DNA of 64,000 nt from H2-BAC3 sp045863035 (lineage in GTDB: Bacteria > Bacteroidota > Ignavibacteria > Ignavibacteriales > Ignavibacteriaceae). The notes under the pieces were generated by a model. That model worked only from the letters and a program-made list of their open reading frames with translations, made no database searches and was not told the origin of the DNA. Every line of letters starts with the position of its first letter. Position 1 is the first letter of the stretch. Location of the stretch: assembly GCA_045863035.1 (NCBI GenBank), contig BTUV01000003.1:102525-166524 (forward strand), in the 5' to 3' direction. Below, in pieces: positions 8,882 through 17,395 of the stretch. A program made the position numbers and the translations under genes.

Positions 8882-9645
8882 CCAACACCCGGATAAATCC
8901 TGTGTTATTAAAAAAAATCACACACTCTCTTCATTAACCATCAGATTTATCTGGTGGTTGGTTAAAAAAAATCACAGACACTCCTCATTAACCGCCAGAT
9001 TTATCTGGTAGTTGGTTAAAAAAAATCACACACTCTCTTCATTAACCATCAGATTTATCTGGTGGTTGGTTAAAAAAATCACACACACTCTTCATTAACC
9101 ATCAGATTTATCTGGTGGTTGGTTAAAAAAATCACAGACACTCTTCATTAACCACCAGATTTATCTGGTGGTTGGTTTAAAAAAATCACAGACACTCTTC
9201 AATAACCATCAGATTTATCTGGTGGTTGGTTAAGAAAATCACAGTCACTCCTCATTAACCGCCAGATTTATCTAGTGGTTGGTTAAAAAAAATCACAGAC
9301 ACTCCTCATTAACCACCAGATTTATCTGGTGGTTGGTTAAAAAAAATCACACACACTCTTCATTAACCATCAGATTTATCTGGTGGTTGGTTAAGAAAAT
9401 CACACACACTCTTCATTAACCGCCAGATTTATCTGGTGGTTGGTTTAAAAAAAATCACACACACTCTTCATTAGCCATCAGATTTATCTGGTGGTTGGTT
9501 AAAAAAAATCACAGACACTCTTCATTAACCATCAGATTTATCTGGTGGTTGGTTAAGAAAATCACAGACACTCTTCATTAACCATCAGATTTATCTGGTG
9601 GTTGGTTCCGCGCCAACACCCGCATAAATCAGGATGTTACTAAAA
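8882..9645 (+). repeat. Array of 13 tandem hairpin units with flanking direct repeats
   Basis: Thirteen units of 53-55 bp lie between about 8936 and 9610. Each has a left arm close to AACCACCAGAT, a TT loop and a right arm ATCTGGTGGTT. GGTTAAAAAAA and a conserved spacer (ATCACAcacactcttcatt-like) follow each unit. Spacers are as conserved as the arms, so this is not CRISPR. Left-arm variants (AACCATCAGAT, AACCGCCAGAT) keep G-U pairing in plus-strand RNA. The array is bordered by a second direct repeat, CCAACACCCGSATAAATC, at 8882 and 9613. It fills the gap between two convergent genes. Function unknown. Confidence 0.92.
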
Positions 9646-9678
9646 CGATGATATACATCCCTTCACTAATATCATACT

Positions 9679-12318
9679 CTATCCATCATCGTTTACCATC
9701 TCCTCAAACTCCATGCCAAACTTCTCCGCAAAGTATTTCTCATACATTGCACTGAAGGTTCTGTATTCTCGCTCTGCCAAATATGGCTTCTTATCTTTCA
9801 TGTAACCCCGAATTTTCAACCGAAGCCCTGTTTCAGAGAACTGGTCAAATTCAAAATATAACGACCCCAGTTTTATCTGACGCTCAGCGGACTCACTCTC
9901 ACAGCGCTTTGCCAGCGTATCTAAGGCATGGAGCGCCTGATTATTGTACTCCTCTATAAACGGGTCAAGCCATTCATAACTGAGTGATGTCAGTAGTACT
10001 CCCTTATCAAGCAGTTCAAGTGCGCGTTCATCAAGAATCCCTGTTGGTTCAACTGTCTCCAGATTTCTGAAAATAAGCATGCTTTCACCCAGATCACAGT
10101 AGAGATTGTCAGCCGTTAAAGAAAACGTATGATCATTGGTTTCAACTATTATCTGCGGGAAAGATTCGAGTGACTTTCGCAGGGTGCTCATAGTCACCTT
10201 CCGGTTATTGCTTCTCCGGGCATCTTCAAAATCAAACCAAAGTGTTTCATGCACAAACTGATAGCTCAGTTGCTTGTCTTTCATATACTTAAAGAGCACC
10301 ATCTGAAGAAACAGCTCCCGTGCTTTTCCTTTTAGTTCGCCGGTTATATTCTCCCCCTGCTGATTGATTATCTGAAAATTACCAAGCATATATATCCCCG
10401 CGCCGGTTTTGCGCTCTGCCCGGGTCTGTCTGAGTAAACGTTCCAATACTTCTGCCGGTGTTGCCTCTCCCTTCTTAGGAAGATTTGCACTTTCAGCATC
10501 ATCATTTTGGGAGAACGCAGTCACAACCACAAACTTATTCCGGTATCTCCAGATCAAGCTGCTTATAAAGAGTCCGAATACAACCGGAACAAACAGCAAC
10601 AGCCAGTTTCTCCCGTGATGAACTGCATATTTGTTTTTTACCTGTTCAAATTCTTCCTCAGAATAATACGGTAGATATAAACGCAGGAACTGTATCGCAT
10701 CCCCTTTTTCTCTGTCATATTGCAGCACCGCATAGAGTGCCTTTTTATTCCGTGATTGCATGAGGGATAAATTTCTTAATTTGTCCGGCAGCCGGTAACT
10801 TTTCAGTGAATCACCTACTTGTTCGGGTTTACTCATCCCCTCTCCTATTGCAGCCACAAAGATATCATGAACATACGGTACATCATTATCCCCGCTGAAT
10901 ATATATATCTTCTTGAAGTCTTCAGACCACATCAGTGTTCTGCTCATAAACTGAACCTGCCCTACCCCTTTTTCGGAAAGTGACCAGTATTTCTTCAGCG
11001 TTTTATTCCTTACATCCATTAAATAGAGATCATAATAATGCAGCCACCCCTTCCTCTGGTCTCCGTCTTCATTTCCGGTGCCGTAGGCCATCCAAAAGGT
11101 TCCCGGTCTGGGTCCTCTCCCGGAAAATAAAACGGTTCTTGGTGTGATCGGGTCTCCTTCATATTCAAGTTCTTCCCAGATTTTTTTCTTAAAGTTATAT
11201 ATATAAAACTCCTTGTTCATCCGGTACCAGCCATATCCGCCAAAGCGGTAGAGCTTATCTTCCTCCCGGTCATGAAAAATTCCGGCTCCAAAATACTTCC
11301 ACTCTTCTTCATAGGACTCGCGAACTGAGGTCCAGGTTTTCTTCTTTATATCATAAATTGATACCTCAACCGGACTGCCAAACATAACATAAATTTTTGA
11401 CCGCTCATGGTCAACAACAGGTTCATTAAGTCTGTAATAACGATCATTGGCATAATATACTTCCTCCTGCAAATGCAGGTCAGGTGTAAATTTTATAAAA
11501 CGTGATTCGCCAAAATAGGTTATCTCTCCCAGCAGTGTGTCAATCAGCACCACAGCGTGAAACTTGTCAGTTAAGTGAGTCATGCTATGAGATTCCCACC
11601 CGAAGTGTTTCGGTGCAATCCATTCACCAAACTCCTGCTTTCCGTTCAGGTCTGATTCATTGTCGTGCACAATCGTTCCGCACACCTCATCCAAAGGATA
11701 ATAATGTTTTTGGCTACCCTCTTTTACTATTCTGATATCCCTCAGACCCATAGCCGGTGTTTCATGATCAACGCCTCTTCCGAACGTCAAATATATATCT
11801 TCCAGGTTGGCTATTGCCGCCTGAGCGCGTCCGGTAAAAGAACCCACGCGCACCTGAATTTCACGCTTAATTTTATCATAATTCAGAGTTAATTTTTTCC
11901 ACTGCAAAAAGCCAAGTTCGTTTTTAAGAAGCGGGATTCTGAAAATTTCGCGCGTGCGCAGTTTTACAACTGAAATAAAAGAAGTGTCTGAATCGGTAAC
12001 AGAAGAATACACCAATTCCAACACTGCTTTTTTCTGATTATCATGAATCGTTAATATCTGCCCATAGCGTTTGGTATGCCAGATGTAGAAGTCAAATGAA
12101 ATGGTAAAATTTTCTCCGGGCGAAAGTGTCCCCTCCGCAGGAATTGTCAACTGTGTGCGTTCAAGATGGGGGATATTATATTTATCATATTTCCCTTCTT
12201 CGGAATTGGATATATGGTTCCCGCTGAACTCAAGTCCGTACCGGCCTTTGCTGTCAATTTGAGCAAAAGCCGGGTTGGTAAAAAAACCTATTAAGAAAAA
12301 AAGTGTTAAAACCTTCAA
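9679..12318 (-). CDS. Membrane-spanning regulator: LamG-like + beta-propeller sensor, TM helix, SARP-type DNA-binding/BTAD
   Basis: From TTG 12318 the protein has 879 residues with a clear signal peptide (KVLTLFFLIGFFTNPAFAQ). GTG 12333 is an alternative start with a poorer leader. The residue numbers here use the GTG start. Residues 26-215 look like a LamG/concanavalin sandwich. Residues 235-545 form a kelch-like beta-propeller (repeated GGYGWYRM- and YIFSGDNDVP-type blades). One membrane helix lies near 578-600 (NWLLLFVPVVFGLFISSLIW). The cytoplasmic part has a winged helix (about 645-740, MLGNFQI, ETLWFDF, TMSTLRKSL) and a BTAD-like helical domain (about 760-884) as in SARP activators. I infer a one-component sensor that carries an outside signal to DNA. 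Target and ligand are unknown, and no partner gene is adjacent. Confidence 0.75.
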   Translation of the reverse strand: MKVLTLFFLIGFFTNPAFAQIDSKGRYGLEFSGNHISNSEEGKYDKYNIPHLERTQLTIPAEGTLSPGENFTISFDFYIWHTKRYGQILTIHDNQKKAVLELVYSSVTDSDTSFISVVKLRTREIFRIPLLKNELGFLQWKKLTLNYDKIKREIQVRVGSFTGRAQAAIANLEDIYLTFGRGVDHETPAMGLRDIRIVKEGSQKHYYPLDEVCGTIVHDNESDLNGKQEFGEWIAPKHFGWESHSMTHLTDKFHAVVLIDTLLGEITYFGESRFIKFTPDLHLQEEVYYANDRYYRLNEPVVDHERSKIYVMFGSPVEVSIYDIKKKTWTSVRESYEEEWKYFGAGIFHDREEDKLYRFGGYGWYRMNKEFYIYNFKKKIWEELEYEGDPITPRTVLFSGRGPRPGTFWMAYGTGNEDGDQRKGWLHYYDLYLMDVRNKTLKKYWSLSEKGVGQVQFMSRTLMWSEDFKKIYIFSGDNDVPYVHDIFVAAIGEGMSKPEQVGDSLKSYRLPDKLRNLSLMQSRNKKALYAVLQYDREKGDAIQFLRLYLPYYSEEEFEQVKNKYAVHHGRNWLLLFVPVVFGLFISSLIWRYRNKFVVVTAFSQNDDAESANLPKKGEATPAEVLERLLRQTRAERKTGAGIYMLGNFQIINQQGENITGELKGKARELFLQMVLFKYMKDKQLSYQFVHETLWFDFEDARRSNNRKVTMSTLRKSLESFPQIIVETNDHTFSLTADNLYCDLGESMLIFRNLETVEPTGILDERALELLDKGVLLTSLSYEWLDPFIEEYNNQALHALDTLAKRCESESAERQIKLGSLYFEFDQFSETGLRLKIRGYMKDKKPYLAEREYRTFSAMYEKYFAEKFGMEFEEMVNDDG

Positions 12319-12333
12319 AAAAAATCCCTGCAC

Positions 12334-12673
12334 CCTGCAATAAATTAATTTACTTCTTTAATTTAAGAAAAAATCAGGTGCCGTTTATTTAATTATCCAT
12401 AAAATTATCGGATGTGTTTTTGAATTTAAGACATTTTGCGGTATTACAAAGCGGATCATCTGACCATTTTCGCTAAGACACTGAAGAATAGGAGGAAGGC
12501 AAATCATATCGGGCTTTGGGTTCTTTTTTAGTTAAAAGCTTCATATTTCCCCATTTTTCGGTAAGCAACATTGTTCATTGTACATTGTACATTGATTTCT
12601 CCCTTCCTTTTTCTGCTGAATTCTTCAACATTTCATGCTATTTTGCGGTAATAAAAAACAAATTATCGTTATT
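12334..12673. other. Divergent intergenic region with short direct repeats
   Basis: About 340 bases between the membrane regulator (minus) and cytochrome gene (plus). It holds a short tandem motif, TCATTGTACATTGTACATTG (12573-12592). No RNA gene or recognisable operator was seen. Confidence 0.5.
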
Positions 12674-13102
12674 ATGACAAAAACGCAGATCTGGTCAACA
12701 ATTTTCTTAGTACTCTTCATTGCCCTTTTCTTCCTTCACAAGGCAACCAAGGAAGATCCGGCAGTCAAACCGGCAAAGGGTGAAAATTATGGTGAAACCG
12801 AAACCCAGACCAGCACCGGTCCTGAATTTTCCGCTCAGGATGCTGTGATTAACTGGGGCTGCAATACCTGCCACGGTCAGGACCTCCGCGGTACTCAGAT
12901 GGCGCCTCCCCTTTATGGACTTAGTGAGTTTTACGACAGGGACAAACTCACCAATTATCTCCGCAACCCAAATTCGTTCATGGACTCAGACCGGTTCAAA
13001 GCGTTTAAACAGAAATACAAAAACATTGTGATGCCTGCTTATAATAACAAGGATATCAAAGAACTCGGCAAAGTAGCCGATTACCTCCTCGGGCTGCAGT
13101 AA
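12674..13102 (+). CDS. Membrane-anchored monoheme cytochrome c
   Basis: ATG 12674 gives a 142-residue protein whose N-terminus is an uncleaved-looking membrane anchor (IWSTIFLVLFIALFFLH). The upstream ATG 12635 would add 13 residues before the anchor and is less likely. One heme-binding motif, CNTCH, lies at 63-67, and the probable axial Met is in IVMPAYNN near residue 117. The rest is a class I cytochrome c fold ending VADYLLGLQ. It probably carries electrons in the periplasm for a respiratory complex. It stands alone, with convergent and divergent neighbours. Confidence 0.85.
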   Translation: MTKTQIWSTIFLVLFIALFFLHKATKEDPAVKPAKGENYGETETQTSTGPEFSAQDAVINWGCNTCHGQDLRGTQMAPPLYGLSEFYDRDKLTNYLRNPNSFMDSDRFKAFKQKYKNIVMPAYNNKDIKELGKVADYLLGLQ

Positions 13103-13299
13103 ATCTGATTTTTTATCTTTTGGAGCGGAAAATGCCGGCTCTTGCCCGAAAGCAGAGTTTTCACACCGGTAACATTGTGTGCGGAATGGGCAAAACACCC
13201 CGTGAACATAGCATTCCTCCTCATTGAAAGGAAGCAACATTTTGCACTTTCCGTTACTTATTTTGAGTTGAAAATCATACATTTTAAGTAAAACCCCGC

Positions 13300-13349
13300 T
13301 TTTTGAGTTACAAGGTTATTTACTCATTATCAACCATGTAACTCAAAAA
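13300..13349. terminator. Bidirectional terminator-like hairpin
   Basis: Arms TTTTTGAGTTACA (13300-13312) and TGTAACTCAAAAA (13337-13349) lie between the convergent cytochrome and WYL genes. A T run ends the stem in both directions. The loop is rather long (24 nt), so strength is uncertain. Confidence 0.55.
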
Positions 13350-13379
13350 TCTACCGGAATTCAGCCAAATTTCAACGAT

Positions 13380-14243
13380 TTACCTGACCGCATAATTTTC
13401 AAGTGTTTCTTTTGCCAGCCGGATAACCAATTCCTTTAATTCAGGCGGCTCAATCACTTCGCACCCTTTACCCCAGCCCAGAATCCAGGAGGAAATTTCG
13501 CGGAGGGAATTTACATCCGCAGAAAAAATAATCGAACCATCCGGCTGCTCCTGAATCTGCTGATTATCAATCCACAGTTTGGGTTTTAGCAAAGATGCCC
13601 GCTCTGCATCAAATCTGATTCTTACGTTATAAATATCACTCCCAAGCCAGCTCCCCCAGGCGTTTTTCAGTAAATCACCGGCGTCAGCGCTTCGGGCTTC
13701 ACATCTGATGGAGGTTTGATCAGCTTGCTTCATTTTAATCAGGAGGTATTGTTTATGCTTCCCATCTTCACCGGCGAGCAGCCGCCATTGACCATCGTTC
13801 ACAAAAAGACTGACCGGTCCAATAATACGTTCAACTGCCTCACCTGCGGTTTTTTCATAGATAATCTTCGCGCATAGTCCCTGTTCGATGCACTGCCGAA
13901 GGTTAATAAACAGGCGCAGTGCATCAGGTCCGAACTTTTTAACAAGAAGAGAAGTTGCCTTTTCGACTGCCGGAGCCGGGAAGTTCAGCGCTGAATATGA
14001 AAGTATATATTGACAGGTTTTTTTTTCATCAAGACCACGGAAATAAGAGACCCCATGTTTTTTTCGGGAGCTGATATCAATACCATCAAAGCGCAGGTCT
14101 TTTAAATCACGGTTGATGGTAAGCGGTTCAACATCAAAATAGACAGAAAGATCCTCAACGGTTTTCCGCCGGCTTTCCTCGGTATCCATTGCAAAACAGA
14201 GTATTTCAGTCTGCCTCTTTATTTTCATTGAAAAATCGGACAT
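13380..14243 (-). CDS. WYL-domain transcriptional regulator
   Basis: This 287-residue YafY/PafBC-type protein has an N-terminal winged helix-turn-helix (about 1-70, with TVEDLSVYFDVEPLTINRDL). A WYL domain follows (about 125-200, IIYEKTAGEAVERIIGPVSL). The C-terminal WCX domain covers about 205-287. WYL proteins bind small ligands or nucleic acid and often regulate DNA-damage or defence genes; no defence gene is adjacent here. It is transcribed toward the cytochrome gene. The aromatic residues of the classic WYL triad are only loosely conserved (QWRLLAGE), so ligand preference may differ. Confidence 0.82.
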   Translation of the reverse strand: MSDFSMKIKRQTEILCFAMDTEESRRKTVEDLSVYFDVEPLTINRDLKDLRFDGIDISSRKKHGVSYFRGLDEKKTCQYILSYSALNFPAPAVEKATSLLVKKFGPDALRLFINLRQCIEQGLCAKIIYEKTAGEAVERIIGPVSLFVNDGQWRLLAGEDGKHKQYLLIKMKQADQTSIRCEARSADAGDLLKNAWGSWLGSDIYNVRIRFDAERASLLKPKLWIDNQQIQEQPDGSIIFSADVNSLREISSWILGWGKGCEVIEPPELKELVIRLAKETLENYAVR

Positions 14244-14465
14244 ATCGGGCGCTCCCTAAAAAATTATCATTGCATGATAGAGTTACAGGAAAATCAAGAG
14301 TTAATTTTCCCGAAACTAAAATGAAATTTACTCTCTCCCGGCTTTATTTCCGAACCGGGCGAAACATCCTAAAGAAAAAGAGGCAAAAAAGTGCACACAG
14401 GGAAAAAGCGGACAATAAAAGCGGATGATCATAGCCGGCTAAGAAGCGGTGAAAATCATCCATTA

Positions 14466-14494
14466 ACGGCTGTGAACGGGGGAATCACAGCCGT
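14466..14494. other. Perfect 10-bp hairpin upstream of a small unknown gene
   Basis: Arms ACGGCTGTGA (14466-14475) and TCACAGCCGT (14485-14494) with a 9-nt loop. No T run follows, so it is not a standard terminator. It may be an operator or leader structure for the gene at 14521. Confidence 0.45.
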
Positions 14495-14520
14495 AACAGA
14501 GTCCTGAAACCAGGCAGACC

Positions 14521-14829
14521 ATGATACCTCAGCCGGGAAATATTTATGCTGAGACAAACGAGACAATGAAAGCAAGTCCGTCTGATATTATCTTTATACC
14601 GGACGGACGCTTTCTTTCACTGCGCTTCATCAGTAAGCCGGAATCTTTATTCAGAATATCCTCTGCCGGAGTTACATCATTGCTCAGATGTTTTGGCATT
14701 CCTGAGGCAATAAATGAACGACTCAGCACCGAAACCCGCGCATCGCTTTTTAATGACCTCCTCGAAACAGAGACCGGACCGCTTCACATTACCCTGCGTC
14801 AATCAGAAATAGTTCAGTTCAGTTGCTGA
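14521..14829 (+). CDS. Small protein of unknown function
   Basis: This 102-residue open frame was not recognised. Its codon use looks like its neighbours' (CCG, GGA, GAA, ATT/ATC frequent), and no better frame overlaps it. ATG 14521 or ATG 14569 could be the start. The product would be soluble, with a beta-rich start (DIIFIPDGRFLSLRFI) and a helical centre, and no signal peptide or metal site. It follows a strong hairpin and precedes the redox gene by 87 bases. It may be a genuine gene or a chance frame. Confidence 0.4.
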   Translation: MIPQPGNIYAETNETMKASPSDIIFIPDGRFLSLRFISKPESLFRISSAGVTSLLRCFGIPEAINERLSTETRASLFNDLLETETGPLHITLRQSEIVQFSC

Positions 14830-14916
14830 TATTTTTACATTCTTTCTGCTGCCGGAAGGAACAAATCAGCCCGGCTGCGTGTTAAAGAAATATGATATGA
14901 TACCAAGATTTTTATA

Positions 14917-15897
14917 ATGATTAAAGATAAAATAAAACCGCATCCGCTCCGGATGCAGCATTGGCTTAAAGCAGCAGCGCTTTATAATATACTCTGGGGC
15001 GCATGGGTTGTTTTGTTCCCATCCCATTTCTTTTTACTTGCCGGGCTTTCGATCCCTGAATATATACACATCTGGCAGGGAGTCGGGATGATAGTAGGAG
15101 TCTATGGCGTTGGTTATGGCATCGCGGCTTATAACCCATATCGTCACTGGCCTGTTCTTCTGGTCGGATTTCTCGGTAAACTGTTCGGCCCTGTCGGCAT
15201 TATATATTATGTTCTGCGGGGGGAAATGTCTCCGGCTTTCTTATATATCAACATAGCAAATGACATCATCTGGCTCATTCCCTTCGGCATAATACTTTAT
15301 CGGGCAGCGCATCACCATCTTAACTCTGAAGAAGAACACGAAGTTAGCTTTAACAATTCCTTACGAAAAATAAAAACCAATAGCGGACTCACTCTTCTTG
15401 AGGCCTCAAAAAGATTCCCCTTGTTGGTCGTCTTCCTTCGCCATTCGGGCTGCACGTTCTGCCGTGAAACCGCCGCCAAACTTGCTGATCTGCAGAGTCC
15501 GCTGAGAAAACGCGGAAAAAGATTAGTGATTGTTTCACTCATGAACCACAACAAAGCTGATGAATTTCTGAGCCGTTACGGTATATACGATTATCACCAC
15601 ATTAGTGACCCTGCCGGTAATCTCTATCGTGCATTTCAGCTTCGCCGGGGAACCTTCATGCAGCTTTTTGGACCGAAGAACTGGCTCAGAGGTTTTTATG
15701 CAGGTGTTATCAAAAAACATGGTATTGGTCTGCCTGATGGAGACGGATTTAGAATGTCCGGCGTGTTTCTTCTGGAAAATGGCAGGGTGATCAAAGAACA
15801 CCGCCACACTTTTGCCGGAGAGCAGACTGACTATCAGTCATTTGTTGATTTCCCCGCGACTCAGGTTAAACAAACAGCCCCTTCAGCAGGAAAGTAA
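14917..15897 (+). CDS. SelL/AhpC-TSA-like redox protein with N-terminal membrane domain
   Basis: This 326-residue protein combines four membrane helices (about 20-130) with a thioredoxin-like peroxiredoxin-related domain (about 145-315). The redox pair CTFC lies at 179-182, in the position of the UxxC/CxxC site of SelL-type proteins. It is followed by SDPAGNLYRAFQLRRGTF and FLLENGRVIKEH. The reaction is probably thiol-dependent reduction of a peroxide or disulfide; the physiological substrate is unknown. The photolyase gene starts 12 bp downstream, so the two probably share a transcript and may answer oxidative or light stress. Confidence 0.72.
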   Translation: MIKDKIKPHPLRMQHWLKAAALYNILWGAWVVLFPSHFFLLAGLSIPEYIHIWQGVGMIVGVYGVGYGIAAYNPYRHWPVLLVGFLGKLFGPVGIIYYVLRGEMSPAFLYINIANDIIWLIPFGIILYRAAHHHLNSEEEHEVSFNNSLRKIKTNSGLTLLEASKRFPLLVVFLRHSGCTFCRETAAKLADLQSPLRKRGKRLVIVSLMNHNKADEFLSRYGIYDYHHISDPAGNLYRAFQLRRGTFMQLFGPKNWLRGFYAGVIKKHGIGLPDGDGFRMSGVFLLENGRVIKEHRHTFAGEQTDYQSFVDFPATQVKQTAPSAGK

Positions 15898-15909
15898 TTA
15901 CAAAAACTT

Positions 15910-17214
15910 ATGACTGCCCCTTCACAAAAGCGAATTCTGCTTTGGTTCCGCGGCAACCTGCGCATTCATGATAACGTCCTCCTTGCTTCGCTCCCCGTAA
16001 GCACAGAAACAATTATTCCCGTATATATATGTAACCCGGTGCAGTATGCTGATACCAGATACGGATTCCCCAAAACCGGAAAGTTTCGCAAATCGTTTAT
16101 TCAGCAGGGAGTTCTCGCCCTGCAGCAGAATTTACAAAAGACGGGCAGCTCTCTCATCATTGCGTCAGGTAATCCGGCAGATATCTTAAAAAATCTCGCC
16201 GAAAAAACGAATGCTGATTCTTTGTTTTATACAAGAGAACACACGCCTGAAGAGTTACTTGAAGAACTACAGGTAAGAAAGCTCCTCACCGGTCTTAATC
16301 TGCAATCATTTGAGCAGCGTTCTCTTATTCATCCGTCTGATCTTCCTTTTATGCTTTCCCGTCTGCCCGATGTTTTCACTCCATTCCGTAAAGAGATTGA
16401 AAAAAATCTGACCGTAAGGCAGCCGCTCCCCGTGCCGTATATACTGCCCCCGCTTGCTGACGAAGTAAAAAACTTTCAGAATGATTTCTCGGCAATGGGG
16501 GGCGGAGAAATATTTACTCCTGATGCACGTGCGGTTCTCAGTTTTAACGGCTCAGAAGAAGCAGGTCTCAAACGGCTGAATCACTTCTTCTTTGAAAGCC
16601 GTGCTGTTGCTTCTTATAAAGAAACCAGAAACGGAATGTTGGGCGCTGACTATTCATCCAAACTTTCTCCGTGGCTGGCCACCGGCGCTATCTCTCCGCG
16701 CCTGATCTATTCTGAACTAAAACGGTTTGAACAGGAGTACGGCGCTAATGAGTCAACTTACCGGCTTCTGTTTGAACTGCTCTGGCGTGACTTCTTCCGG
16801 TTTGTCGCAATGAAATATGGCGCACTCATTTTCCAGCGTCGGGGCATCAGAGGTTCTGGCGCAAATTCGCGGATTAGCCAAAACGCTTTCACACAATGGG
16901 CAGTGGCAAAAACCGGAGAACCATTTATCGATGCCAACATGACCGAGCTTAACCTCACCGGTTATATGTCAAACCGCGGCAGGCAGAACACCGCTTCTTA
17001 TCTGATTCACAACCTCAACGGAGACTGGCTGACCGGTGCCGCCTATTTTGAATCCCTCCTGATTGATTATGACCCATGCAGTAACTGGGGCAACTGGATG
17101 TATCTGGCCGGAGTGGGTAATGACCCCCGTGAAAAACGAATCTTTAATACCGAAGGCCAGGCACGATTGTACGATCCGCAGGGGGAGTATATATCACACT
17201 GGCTGACTGCTTAG
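15910..17214 (+). CDS. DASH-family cryptochrome/photolyase
   Basis: This 434-residue flavoprotein starts with the photolyase motif WFRGNLRIHDN (12-22) and a Rossmann-like antenna domain. It ends with the FAD-binding helical domain. The C-terminal blocks RGRQNTASYLIHNL, YDPCSNWGNWMYLAGVGNDP and LYDPQGEYISHWL are characteristic of the DASH subfamily. DASH enzymes repair cyclobutane pyrimidine dimers, mainly in single-stranded DNA, using blue light. It is probably cotranscribed with the preceding redox gene (12-bp gap). Confidence 0.9.
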   Translation: MTAPSQKRILLWFRGNLRIHDNVLLASLPVSTETIIPVYICNPVQYADTRYGFPKTGKFRKSFIQQGVLALQQNLQKTGSSLIIASGNPADILKNLAEKTNADSLFYTREHTPEELLEELQVRKLLTGLNLQSFEQRSLIHPSDLPFMLSRLPDVFTPFRKEIEKNLTVRQPLPVPYILPPLADEVKNFQNDFSAMGGGEIFTPDARAVLSFNGSEEAGLKRLNHFFFESRAVASYKETRNGMLGADYSSKLSPWLATGAISPRLIYSELKRFEQEYGANESTYRLLFELLWRDFFRFVAMKYGALIFQRRGIRGSGANSRISQNAFTQWAVAKTGEPFIDANMTELNLTGYMSNRGRQNTASYLIHNLNGDWLTGAAYFESLLIDYDPCSNWGNWMYLAGVGNDPREKRIFNTEGQARLYDPQGEYISHWLTA

Positions 17215-17395
17215 ACAACTCAGCCGGGCTGCAAACCGCTCCAAAAATTCCGCCCTGACCTCAAGATCCTTCTTCCCTCCTGAATCGACCAATCAATCAC
17301 ACTCGTCCCCTGTTTCTTATTGTATGCAATGTATAATTAATTTATTTTCCGAGTGATAATTCATTCATTCCTAAGGAAAGCCCGGACAAACCGAA

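Noticed and set aside
8936..9607. Repeat array considered as a CRISPR locus
   Set aside because: The spacers between hairpins are nearly identical to one another, period is constant, and no cas gene is present.
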